A stretch of DNA of 64,000 nt, taken from NCBI GenBank assembly GCA_016584495.1, contig WAID01000003.1:3534001-3598000 (forward strand), read 5' to 3'. This document shows positions 47,936 through 58,803 of this stretch, in pieces (within the stretch, counting starts at the first letter, position 1; each line of letters starts with the position of its first letter). Position numbers and translations under genes: made by a program. The DNA is from Celoporthe dispersa. Taxonomy: Eukaryota; Ascomycota; Sordariomycetes; Diaporthales; Cryphonectriaceae. The notes beneath the pieces are model-generated. The model ran no database searches. It was not told where the DNA came from and saw only the letters and a program-made list of their open reading frames with translations.

Positions 47936-49410
47936 GTAATCATGTCAAACAGAACAAAAACAATCGATGTAACGCGGATTCCAGAAATTCGGACCCTGTC
48001 AAGGACAAGTGTCCCAGGTCTGTTCTGTTTACCGCCTCGCTTCCCCCTTCTTGCACTTCGGATGTTCCGTCGCTTCTTATCCGTTCTCCCCCTCTGCATG
48101 AGGACCCCGCCCTTTCTTTGCTGGAATGAGGATGCCAGCATGCATGTGAAGCACCTCTGTACGCCAGGAAGCGCATGTGGCTTGTGGCGTTTCCCCCCAC
48201 CCCTTTCCCCTCCTCCTTCTTTGGCGCAGCGCAGCGGCTAGGCTGCGTCCCATTTTACCCAACTAATGATCTTTCTCTCTCTGTGTGTCTCTCTCTCTCT
48301 CTTCTTCTCCTACGCCCTCGAAGGTTTTCGTTGCGAGGGCGGACCTGGTGCTGACGCCATACCCCACGTCTCACGTACTCCCAAGACAGGATGGGTCTCC
48401 GTCATCCTTGTAGACTGGGATTATTTCTTTGTTTTTTTCTTTTCTTTTTTTCCTTTTCTCTTTCTCTCATGGGTCTCTGGGCGGGCCGGGATGCTCATGT
48501 CTGGATGAGACTCCAACGGTGCGGCTCTTACCTGAGGCGTGGGGAGAGAGCGCCACGGCGGTGGGCAAGCCAAGACAAGGCAGCACCAGGCCGGGGACGG
48601 GCTGGGTGGGTCTAAACAATCTAGTATTATGCTCCTCGTTCCAGCCCTGCCACACAAGTTTCCTCTCAACCTAGTCGCGGCACACCCTCCTTTTGGTGTT
48701 TTTTTTTCTGGGGCCCAGGGTTCCCAGGGACGGTCTGTAACGAGGCTAGAGGGACTACCTGGTCCATGATTCTCCTCCTTCGACCCCTGCCCTCCCCACA
48801 CAAGACTCGAGATGTCCGTGTCTCAATATCATATAGTCCTGGTCCTGGGCATGACTGACCCCGGTCATTCCACCAAGAGGGCTGCGCGGTCGAGTGACTT
48901 ATTATCACGGCCCCTTCCCTCTCCCAAGACCGTTTGATCTTGTTTACTTCTTCTCTTCATTGTCACGGTTGATCCTGATATACATATACGGCCCTACTGT
49001 CACGACGCTGTTGCGTGTGTGTTTTTGTGTTGTCCCCCCCCTTCTTTTTAATTGCTAGTCTTCGCTGCAGCTATAACCCATACGCTCATTTGTCTCGAAG
49101 GAGACCAACTGGATTGGCTGCCCTTCCACTCTTTACGAATTACGCACACTTTTAGTCAACGGTGTAATCCGGTTTATTTCTATTCGTGCGTCTTATTCGA
49201 CTTCGATTCGTCCTGGGAGACCTATCCAGAGGGTGAAAGAAAAAAAAAGACATCACCCTACTTGCGGTATAGCAGCCACCACTTCTTCGCTTCGACAACG
49301 CAGACTGGGTCTGCAGACTATTTCTCTTTCTCACTCTCACACACACACACGATAATTTTTACTTTTGATACTTGGGACCCCCTCCCCCCAACAAATCCCC
49401 CGACGAGACC

Positions 49411-50523
49411 ATGTCACCCACGATGGCCATGACCATGTCCCCAGCCATGTATACGCCTACGACCGACGTCCTGGAGCGCCACGAGTACGGCATCACAAAG
49501 CACCACCGCAAGACCTCGTCGACCGGTGGAGGCAGGGCCTGGAGCGAGGACGAGGTACGTGGGCTGTCACGATGGGTTCCGTGAAGGCACCAAGGCCGGC
49601 CACTGACAGATGTGAAACACGTTACAGGAGATGTACCTGCTCCAGACACGCATGCAGAAGATGCCATACAAGCATATCGCCGCCCACCTGAAGAAGACTG
49701 AGCTGGCATGCCGCCTCCACTACCACCAGCTCAGCCACGGCAGCAACCGCCGCAAGAGGACGACGTCCATGTCGTCCAGCTCCTCCTCCAACGGCCACTC
49801 CCCCCTCATGCACGCCGCCATCCCGAGCCCCATCCATGAGTCTCCCAGCCGCAGCGTGTCCCCCCGGCGTCCCTCAGCAGCTACGCTTCCGGCGGTGCCG
49901 TCCAGCTCCCCAGCATCATGAACCATGGTCTCGGGTCTCACGCCTCCCCCCGCCTGCCCGCCATCCTGCCCAAGCCCGCCAACATGACGCTGGCTGCAGG
50001 TGGGCCCCGCTACAGCCCGCTGCAGGAGCACACTACCCAGCCCCTCCTGCCCTCGGCCAGCTTCTCCGCTGCCGGCCACTCCCAGGCGTCCTCGGCGGCC
50101 CCATCCCGCAGCGCCAGCATGGCCTCGCTTCGCCTGGACTGCTCCACCCTGCCGGCACCCTCGTGCGCCGGGTCTCAGCCCATCGACATGGGCCGGCTGC
50201 AGGCTGTGTACAGCAACCACCGCTCCAGCTTCTGGTCGGCGGTGGCAGCAGAGTATGGCAGCGGTGTCCACCCCTCGGCGCTGGAGCAGGCCTGGCGGAC
50301 TGGCAATGCCGGCACGGCCGCTGGGCCTCACGGCAGCACCTACGCGGCGCCCACCCCCATCACGCCTACCGGCAGCCCTGATGAGCGGGACTGCTATAAC
50401 AGGCAGAACAGGACACGCATCTCCGCGATCCTGGGTATCGACGCAAGCCCCCGGGGCCCCAAGGAGAGGGAGCTGGTGAGGAGGATGGAGGAGGAGCGGG
50501 TCATGGTTGGTGTCGGCGCCTAG
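49411..50523 (+). CDS. Single-repeat Myb/SANT-like regulator, one-base frameshift
   Basis: Putative transcription regulator of a fungal-specific family. Exons 49411-49554 and 49628-50523 are joined by a phase-0 intron (donor GTACGT, acceptor GTTACAG) inside the Myb-like domain. The domain covers about residues 42-95: RAWSEDE / EMYLLQTRMQKMPYKHIAAH, then LKKTELACRLHYHQLSHGS and a basic NRRKR. The rest is Ser/Pro-rich, except for a conserved-looking stretch SNHRSSFWSAVAAEYG and a charged C-terminal helix (RGPKERELVRRMEEERV). At 49860-49865 a C6 run must be read as C7 to pass from RSVSP to LSSYASGGAVQL; as written, the frame stops at 49919-49921. One base is missing. Corrected length is 346 aa. 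The start is the first ATG of a Met-rich N-terminus. Confidence 0.84.
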
Positions 50524-53007
50524 AGGGGGAAAGAAAAAAACAAGCTCCTTTCCCGGGGAGAGAGCGGCTACCACACGAAACATACCCCTCGGGTGTATGG
50601 GGGCCCTCCCTCCCAGCAACAAAATAACCTTGCTGCCCTCAGGCGTTAGAGCTTTGGGCATACCGACCACACAAAGAACCAACCATTTCCTTTGTCTCCA
50701 AAAACCTCCATTTTTCTTTTGTCAGACCTCCACGAAGCCATGCGAGGCCGGCCACAGCCGGTGCCCACGAACCTCATCAATCTATCTACCTACCTGAAAC
50801 CATGGCTGTGAAGCCCTCTCGGTCAATCATAATCCATCAATCAACCCAAACACCAATACAACTCCTAAACCTCGAGTACAGTACAGTACACACACACACT
50901 CAAACTCTTAAATCCTCTGGTGCGATACTTCACTTCTTGGTGCACGGCTTCTGAGGGACGGGGGTGGCTTGGTGCGATACCTGCCGAGGGACACTCGCGC
51001 CAGGCGGGTGAGGGCGGCTGCTAGCTTGTGCTTTGATACATATATACATACGGTGATATTCTTATTGTACGCATCCATGGCGCATCTTCAGGAGCGATCA
51101 ATGGACGGGATGAACTTGGAAGAAGTTCGAAGGCAGGGTGGCGTGGCATGTGTGGGATTGCAGGCGGCCGGCATTGATAGCTCATCAAAAGAGGAACGTG
51201 CCGGGTCAGCTTTGGATATTTTATATACTTACATAGCCTTGCTTCAGAGAGCGACATGGCGGGTCGAGAGGGAGAGCAATATCATGAATTTTTCAGCTCA
51301 CTTTTTTTTCTTCCCCTTCAGCTGTCGGTGATGTTGTCTCTCCCGTTTCTACAGGGCCGGCACCAATCACCACCTTGCTGCTGTGGGAGTGAGTAAACTC
51401 CCTAGCATCTGCCGCCTCTTCACAATGGCGCGAGATTAATCCACAGCATGCATGCGTATTTGTTTACCCGCCGGAGCCCTGGTGCTGTCTTGGAGAATCT
51501 TCAGCAGGCCCCCTGTACCATAACGCATCCTGACTCTAGCGGCGCAAGGCGTGGGGGGTTTGTAGTAGTATTTGACTCGGGTTTGCATATGACAAGTGCC
51601 GACTGCCTTTTTCCTGTTTTTCCGTTCTTTTTTTTTCCCTTCCCCTTTCTTGTAGTCCAGGCGAAGAAAGCGCACTTTGCACGAGAGGAAACCTGTACAA
51701 GGACGGAGAGTCTCCTGGTGTGTACCCAAAAGAGTATCCCGGGGTGGGTTCCAGCATCCAACACCACGCCAGTGACCTCCCTCCTCCACCCCGTCTCCTC
51801 ACATCTCCGATTTTATAGACTTGGGGGGGGGAGGGAGGGGGCAGGTGAAGGTTCTTCTTGCATGGTACAGGCAAACAGACAAGTACTCTTACCACCCACA
51901 CTATATGATCAGTCGGTGCGTCAGCAAATATGATTAGTATACAGCACTACCACGCACAAGTGAGTGCTGTAAAGTACTCGGGTTCAACTTGAACTCGCCA
52001 GGCCACAGACACACACACACACACACTCACACATCCACGATTCCTCCCTCCATGTGTGCCGTGTACTGGCTGACATAGTACCGAGAGCGCAGCGCGGAAT
52101 ACTGCATCGGTATTAGTCTCGTGTCCCCCCCCCGCGGGAGGAGGACAGCAGGATGATTTCCAAAGCTCGGAAGGTGATTGATCCATCTGGGCCATGCACA
52201 AGAGTGGATATCCCCCGCGGGAGGGGGAGGGGATCATGGATCTCTGTGGCCAGGGGAAAAACACAAAAACAATCCATCCGTGCCAATCGCCCTTGGCCTT
52301 TTCTCTCCAGCTCGCGATCGGAAGAGCCACAACACTGTTCTGCGTGGAGAGCGTCGTGACTAGTATTACGTCAGGGCGCGTGTCTTTCCATCTCCGGTCC
52401 GGATGTGCAAAAGGCCGCTGCCTGCTCTTGTCCGTCTTACCCTCCGGCGCCCCTTCCTCCTCCCCCCACTCGCTCTTTCTCTCTGCTCAACCACCACATC
52501 TGATACCTAACTTCCAATGGCAAGAACGATTAACAAGACAAAAATAAATCATGTGGTAAAAAGTGGACACAGCTAGTCTGCTGATCTCCCCGCCTTCCTC
52601 GTCGGCTCCGGCTGTCCTTGAGCCTGTCCCTGTCCACGCTTGAGCTTCTCCTCCCACTAAGTATCGCTATGTGGTACACATCTCGGCAGAGAAACCACGG
52701 CAGATTCAACATTGCTGCGCTGTCGGCTCAGGACATGCTTTGGTCCACCGTCGGCGGTTTGCGCCTTCTTCCTCGTAGCTGAAGCCGGCTCCGCCCTGAG
52801 GTCATCTGTTCGCCGGTGGACTAGCACAGAACCGGCCGCCTAGCAGCGGGCTGTCTCCTCTCGCTGTATCCCTCCTCTTCTCTCCCCCACGTCTTCACCC
52901 TCCGACCTAAGTCATGTGATGAACCAAGTGCACACTCTCAGGGCCTTAACCATACTGTCTTGTTCCTAATATCGGCTGTCCCCTGCTCCGTCTGGATATG
53001 TGAACAA

Positions 53008-53040
53008 ATATATATATATATATATATATACATATATATA
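53008..53040. repeat. (AT)n microsatellite
   Basis: AT run with one C interruption, upstream of the dehydratase gene. Confidence 0.85.
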
Positions 53041-53196
53041 CGTGTACTTTTATATACATATATAAACACTATGTGCTGTCTCCCTTGACTCCAACGCTTT
53101 ACTCCTACACCTCACTAGTACTATAGTATCTATGTTTTGTTATATTTCCCTTTGCTCCCCCTTCTATATCACAGAGGACCCTTTAGCATAATCATT

Positions 53197-53197
53197 A

Positions 53198-53229
<32 letters not shown>

Positions 53230-53241
53230 GTCATCATCATC
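53197..53241. repeat. (GTC)n triplet repeat
   Basis: About 12 GTC units with a single substitution, then ATC units, in the dehydratase upstream region. Confidence 0.85.
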
Positions 53242-53357
53242 ACCACTACGGTCCAGAACCCCGCCCCATTTTTGAACCGATCCGGTTCGTCCTGTTTAAG
53301 AAAGACCTCCCACTCTTCCCAGCAGAGGGTTGGACTCCCGAGCAGAGCAGAGAAGCC

Positions 53358-53853
53358 ATGAGTGCCTCAGGAAGCGCTGCGGCCGGAAACGGCGCAGAGG
53401 GGCCCAGGAATCTGCCCAGGGAAGATGACTACATACAGTGGCCCTGTCTACCACCAGGAGGGCCCTTGAATCGGTGGTCTCATGCCATCACAAGGGAACA
53501 CGACTTTCCTGCCGCCAAGGTCAGCTAGCGACAGAGAACCATCGCCTCCCGTGCCTGAACCCGAAACTGACATCAAAGACAGGCTATGCTGTATGCCGCC
53601 GGTGTCCCGGGCCAGAAGGCTATGGAGAACGCCCCTCAGGTGGGCATCGCGACGGTCTGGTGGGAGGGCAATCCATGCAAGCAAGTATAATCGTCCAGGA
53701 CGCTTCTTGTGTGGGCTGATGAGAGCTGACATGCCATGACAGCACACACCGTAAGCAGACATGAGTCTTTGTTCCGTATTTTGTTGAAACTTGAGAGCAC
53801 TCGGGGAAGAGCGATGACCCTCTTGTCAGGCCACACAAAAAACACATATACAT

Positions 53854-53890
<37 letters not shown>

Positions 53891-55582
53891 CAAAAGCATG
53901 ATGAACTAACAGCCAGCAGTAATGGACCTGGGCAAGATCGTCAAGAAGGCCGTAGAGAAGCAGGACATGCTGGCCTGGCAGTTCAACACCATCGGAGTCA
54001 GCGACGGTATCACGATGGGCAGCGACGGTGAGTGTGTCCCCCCTCCCTGCCTCTCTCTCTCTGCCCCTCTACTAAATTTCGTGGCCCAACCCTAGCCATG
54101 CGCTACTCCCTCCAGTCACGAGAGATCATAGCCGACTCCATCGAGTCCGTGACCTGCGCGCAGCGTCATGATGCCAACATCTCGATCCCGGGATGCGACA
54201 AGAACATGCCCGGTGTGGTCATGGCCGCGGCTCGCCACAACCGGCCCTTCATCATGATCTATGGCGGGGCCATCCGCAAGGGCCACAGCGACCTCCTCGA
54301 CTCCGAGGTCAACATCTCGACCTGCCTCGAGGCGCGCGGTGCCTACACCTACGGGAGGCTGCAGGCCAAGTGCCCCAAGGCCAACGGCGAGCCCGCCACG
54401 CCCGCAGACGTGCTCGAGGACCTGGAGCTGCACTCGTGTCCCAGCTCGGGTGCCTGCGGCGGCATGTACACGGCCAACACGATGGCGACCGCGATCGAGG
54501 CCATGGGGCTGAGCCTTCCCGGCAGCAGCTCGTACCCTGCCACCTCGCCCGAGAAGGCCAGAGAGTGCGAGAGGGCGGCCGAGGCCATCAAGGTCGTCAT
54601 GGAGAGGGACATCCGGCCGCGGGATCTGCTCACCCGGGCAGCCTTTGAGAATGCCCTCGTGCTGACCATGGCGCTGGGCGGGAGCACGAACGGGGTTCTG
54701 CACTTCCTGGCCATGGCCAACAGCGCCGACGTGCCGCTCACCCTCGACGACATCGACAGGACAAGCAACCGGATCCCCTACCTCGCAGACCTGCAGCCGA
54801 GCGGGAAGCACATGATGGAGGACCTGTACCGCGTGGGCGGCACGCCGAGCGTGCTCAAGATGCTCATCGCCACAGGTCTGATGGACGGGAGCCTCATGAC
54901 CGTCACGGGCAAGACGCTCGCCGAGAACTGCGCCTCGTGGCCCTCGCTCGACCCGGGCCAGAAGATCATCCGGCCGCTGGACGATCCCATCAAGAAGACA
55001 GGCCACCTGCGCGTGCTCCGCGGCAATATCGCGCCGCACGGTGCCGTGGCCAAGATCACGGGCAAGGAGGGCCTGTCCTTCACCGGCAAGGCGAGGGTCT
55101 TTGACAAGGAGCACGAGCTGGACGCGGCGTTGAAGAGGGGAGAGATCAAGGCGACGGACGGGAACCTGGTCCTCATCGTGCGGTACGAGGGCCCTCGCGG
55201 TGGGCCTGGGATGCCAGAGCAGCTGACGGCCAGCGCTGCGATCATCGGCGCGGGGCTAAAGAACGTCGCGCTCATAACCGACGGACGGTACAGCGGTGCC
55301 AGCCATGGCTTTATCGTCGGCCATATATGCCCAGAGGCTGCCGTGGGCGGCCCCATCGCGGTGGTGAGGAATGGCGATGAGGTGCGCATCGACGCGACGG
55401 AGAACAGGATCGACGTGCTGAACGTGACCACCGAGGAGCTGAGGGAGAGGAAGAAGGACTGGAAGCCGCCCGTCACAAAACCCCTCAGGGGAACGCTGGC
55501 CAAGTACGCGAGACTCGTCGGTGATGCGAGCCATGGAGCGGTGACGGATATGGCCGAGCCCCTAGGAAGCTCGGAGTGGTGA
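53358..55582 (+). CDS. Dihydroxy-acid dehydratase family (IlvD/Edd) enzyme
   Basis: Iron-sulfur dehydratase family; the classic member makes 2-keto acids in valine and isoleucine synthesis. Exons: 53358-53519, 53583-53680, 53743-53750, 53920-54027, 54096-55582; 620 aa, frame intact. The third exon is only 8 nt, and the intron before it is GC-AG. Together they restore the conserved NPCNTHL. Cluster cysteines are C86 (in NPCN), C159 (PGCDKNMPG) and C246 (GACGGMYTANTM). TDGRYSGASHGFIVGH near the C-terminus is the family's signature. The N-terminus (MSASGSAAAGNGAEGPR) lacks the Arg-rich presequence expected of mitochondrial Ilv3, so this may be a cytosolic paralogue or a sugar-acid dehydratase. 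There is no biosynthetic cluster around it. Confidence 0.93.
53681..53742 (+). other. GC-AG intron of the dehydratase gene
   Basis: A 62-nt intron with donor GCAAGT after ...TGCAA, branch region GCTGAC and acceptor GACAG. GCAAGT is the usual strong context of the rare GC-AG class. Confidence 0.75.
53743..53750 (+). other. 8-nt micro-exon (CACACACC)
   Basis: Bounded by acceptor GACAG and donor GTAAGC. It completes Asn, encodes Thr-His and gives the first base of Leu, so the protein reads NPC-N-T-H-L-MDLGK, as expected for the dehydratase family. Confidence 0.75.
53853..53890. repeat. (CA)n-(GA)n microsatellite in an intron
   Basis: Lies inside the 169-nt third intron (53751-53919) of the dehydratase gene. 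Confidence 0.9.
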
Positions 55583-56221
55583 TTCCAGAGACTGGACCGG
55601 ATTCTCCGTAGGTCCTGCGAGGCAGGCAGGATCTCATCAGCTATGCCTCAAGAAATGCATGTCATGTCGCTCCGCCTCATTGTCTCAAACCTCTCCTGGT
55701 TTAGTAGATCCCTTCACCACCACAAGGTCAGCAGCGCAGGAGAAGTCCCACAGCCGATAGTCAGACTGAGGGTTATGGTTGGCTCTTGACATTGTATTTT
55801 CGATTAGATATGTGGTATCGTATAGGGAAACAAAAAGGACAGGTTGCGGCGTCGTGCGCAGCAGCAGCGAGCCCATTTGCCCGACGACCGATCTACTCTA
55901 CCAGTCCTCCCATGCAAGATGAAATGCGGATGATCTTGTGTGATTTCGTAAACGCCTGTTACATTGATGCGGTAGTGGCCATGCCACCACCAAGACGACG
56001 GGTGAGAGGTGCGAACCCGACAACGGCGGCGCAGGCCGGCGCATATGTACTCCGAGAGACACAACGCGACGTGAACCGCGTAGGTTCTTCAGGCCGGCCC
56101 TCTGACTAGACTTGCCGTCTGTCGCCTGGCCCAGCCTATCAAGCCTGTGAGCTTCTTGTCTTGGGCCGTTCCGCCGTGTGCTGGGACGCGGGACGCAGGC
56201 GACTCTCTTCCGGGATCTTCA
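55583..56221. other. Convergent 3' region, dehydratase / mannosyltransferase
   Basis: 639 nt between convergent stop codons. No gene recognised; presumably two 3' UTRs. Confidence 0.5.
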
Positions 56222-58054
56222 TTACGGGCTAGCCCAACCGCCGGCAACATCGACCCATTCCGCCAAGCAACTACCCTCCTTGCCCTCGACGTCGACGATA
56301 TCGGTGTCACATCGGCATCGGCATCCCACACCGTTCTCCTTGGGCGGGTCCCAGTGCTCCCAGTAGTCATCCTCTTCAGCCCGCTTCTTCTCGTCCAGGG
56401 TCGTCTTCTCGAGATATGGCTCGCGAGGGAGCTGTCTTCCCAGAGGCGCGTTCGCGGGGCAATGCTGAATAGTAGTGTGCCGATAGCCAAAGTCACGGAA
56501 GTAGTGGATATCGCGAGGTGATAGAAGGGCACCGGCGGCTAGAGAGTGGATGGGCGCATCACCCCACTGGCAGAAACGAAAGGGTTAGCGACTGAGGCAA
56601 GGCCCGCGAGGCGGGGATTAGAGGAGGAGGCATCCTTACCCTTTCCATCCAGAAACCACCGCTCCGGTCCATCATCTCGAAGAAGTCCTCGTACTCTTTG
56701 CTCCTGAAGAAGCTCAGGCGGGCGATCTCGAAGTTGGACCAGAAGTGGCACATGTTGTAGCTCTCACCCTCCATGGCCTCGGGGTCGATCTCGGGAAGAC
56801 CGTTGCGGCCAGGCTCGGAGCGCAGGATCTCTTCCGGCAGCGGCGGTGCTTCCATGTCTGCGGCGGGGTCCTTCTGTTCAGGCTCGGGTTTAGGCTCGGT
56901 AAACATCTCCCACAGGCCCTTGGACGTGAGGTTGTTCAGGCGCTTGTAGGCGGACGCGTAGCGCCAGATGTTGGGGACGGTCTCCCGGAGCTCCTTGACA
57001 GCAATCGTAAATCCGTAGGTCTTGTTGTTCTCGATCATAGCCAGGAAGGGGTCACTGCGAGAAGAGCTTGTCAGACACGCGAGGACATGCTACCAGCGAC
57101 AAGGGGGGGCCACATAAACGTACTAGGTGATGTCGCAGAAGTACTTGATCTCGGGCTCGAGGCGCCAGTACCACTCGTACTTGGCGAGCAGCGGGTGCTT
57201 GTAGAAGAAGCTACCGAGAACGTCAGTAGCTGTTGTTTAGCTGGCGTAGTCTGGTGTCTATCCCTCTCCCGGGGAGGGCAGCGCAGATCGGGCTGGACTC
57301 ACCCAGAATAGAACCTGCACATGGCATGATAACTCTCCAGACCACCGTACATGACAGCGGCATCGCCCTGCTTGGCGATACCCTCCTTGGCGACCTTTGG
57401 GTCGATCCAGTCCGGGAATCCCCACATGTCCGGACCAACCTTGCCGAACTCAACCGGTGCAGACGTGTAGTTTTTGATGGTATCCTTGAAGGTCTGGTTG
57501 AAGTCGCCATCGTTCAGGAACACGTATGGGTAGTGGTACCACCGGTTGAAGTGGCGCTCGATAGACTTGACGGATTGGATCACGCCGTCCAGTTCCTTGT
57601 TCCTGGCCAGAACGACGAAGGCGCCGTTGGCCCGGGGCTTGGAGGTATCAGGCTCGAGACAGCCCTCGACGAAGGTCTTGTCGTATTTTTCGCTGATTTT
57701 CCTGTTGGGGCAAGCTCGGAGTCAGCATCGAGACCAGGCACATATACGGTGGGTTTGGGACCTCTCACCTTATGGCCGGAGGAGCACCGGCGGGCATAAG
57801 TATCCTGCCCGGAGAGTTTGGGTGCCTCACGAAAAGGATGAGGATGAGGATGACGACGATAAGGGGGAACAATATGACCACGCCAAGCGGTATGGAGATG
57901 GTAGAGTTCCTCTAATGCGCAGTGGCCTGCGGAAGAAGGCTAGACGGGACCACAGGCGCCCTGATTTTGTCCTTGGCTTGTGAAGCTTCTCATCTGCCGT
58001 AGGTAATTGCGGAGGCCCCGTCATGGCCTTGCCCGCCCGACGGATCAGATCCAT
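56222..58054 (-). CDS. KTR/KRE2-family alpha-1,2-mannosyltransferase, one-base frameshift
   Basis: Type II Golgi membrane glycosyltransferase (GT15) that extends N- and O-linked mannans using GDP-mannose. Exons, in order: 57769-58054, 57303-57701, 57124-57210, 56640-57054, 56222-56566. All junctions are GT-AG. A cytoplasmic N-terminus of about 54 residues precedes a TM segment at about 55-75 (PLGVVILFPLIVVILILILF). Family landmarks: GAFVVLARNKELDGVIQSVK, YPYVFLNDGDFN, YGGLESYHAMCRFYSG, YEWYWRLEPEIKYFCDITYD, YNMCHFWSNFEI (with the conserved Glu) and HYFRDFGYRHTTIQHCP. Between FFRRPLRI and RNSTISIPLG (about 57908-57914) one base is missing: as written, the TM frame is preceded by an in-frame stop, and exon length is one short of phase. 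Corrected length is 510 aa. ATG 58024 is an alternative start. Confidence 0.93.
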
Positions 58055-58644
58055 GCCGTGTGGTATGGATGTGAAGTCGAGGGCGGATGGTCGATCGCGC
58101 GGCCCGGGTCGTCTCGCGAAGAGAGGGAGGGGGGCGAGAGTATATGACCTCGATGGAAGACGGTGTTGCTGTTGCTGCCACTGCTGCTGACGCGAGGTGG
58201 AGGATCGACACGAGACAAGAGCCAGTCCACCTCAGCCCGTGACCCCTGATTCTTTTTTTTCTTCTTCTTTCTTCTTGGTGATCAAGCAGAGCCCGTCAGG
58301 TGTCGACAACGGCTGGCCCTGTACCGACTGCGCGTCGCGATCGCGATTGAATGGGTGACGAGAGGGAAGAAGACGGCGTCCCTAGCTGGGCCCGATGTGG
58401 TGGTTGATGTGGACGTTGCGTGGACGTTCAAGATGGTCGAGCTTGGCGCTGGTGCAGCCTTGACCGAACCACGGACCGGGCCAAGACCGACTCTTCAGAA
58501 GCAAGGCACAGGCTGAAGCGCAAGCGCAAGCGCTGACGATTGACAGTACAGTGATTGGGACTGCCGGTCCCTCCGCCAAGGCGCTGGAGGGTTGACAGCT
58601 CGAGCCGGTCCTGCTGGTGCTGTCGCGACGGTCGAGCAGAGCTC

Positions 58645-58803
58645 TCTCCCTTTCTTCTTTCTGGTTTTTTCCTTCTTTTTTTTTTTTTCTTCTTCCTTTT
58701 CCTTCTCCCTCTTTATCCCTTCTCCTTCTTTTTTTTTTTCTTTTTTCTTTCTCCTTTTTGGATCTCTTTCTTCTCCGATTTTCCTCGTCTTCTTTTCTTT
58801 CCT
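58645..58803 (+). repeat. Polypyrimidine (C/T) tract, about 160 nt
   Basis: Nearly uninterrupted pyrimidines on the plus strand, with several T10-T14 runs. It is about 0.6 kb upstream of the divergent KTR gene. Confidence 0.8.

Larger units (their letters stand above)
37395..49410. other. Gene desert between two divergent Myb-type genes (about 12 kb)
   Basis: No ORF here has a recognisable domain or splice-consistent continuation on either strand. Contents worth noting: a Gln-rich open stretch on the minus strand at about 37661-37897 (possible leader exon, unsupported); imperfect CTG/GAT triplet repeats at 38797-39008; a (GT)n run at 39479-39517; a 20-bp perfect palindrome at 40342-40361; TAGTAC-type words near 41360-41395 and 41695-41715; a (CAA)n run at 45115-45141; an A-rich tract at 46770-46798; a (GA)n run at 47904-47933; and T-rich blocks at 47660-47770 and 48420-48475. 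It probably contains the regulatory sequence and long leaders of both Myb genes. Confidence 0.5.
50524..53357. other. Intergenic region, no gene recognised
   Basis: 2.8 kb between two plus-strand genes. Left part: probable 3' UTR of the Myb gene. Repeats: (AC)n at about 52012-52026, (AT)n at 53008-53040 and (GTC)n at 53197-53241, the last about 120 nt before the dehydratase ATG. Open frames are short and unconvincing. Confidence 0.45.

Noticed and set aside
54116..55114. 332-codon minus-strand open frame
   Set aside because: Antisense of the dehydratase exon; the plus-strand frame has clear family motifs.
55980..56060. TTCG-containing segment considered as a tRNA T-arm (minus strand)
   Set aside because: No flanking 5-bp T stem, acceptor stem or anticodon arm can be formed; no tRNA found elsewhere in the window either.
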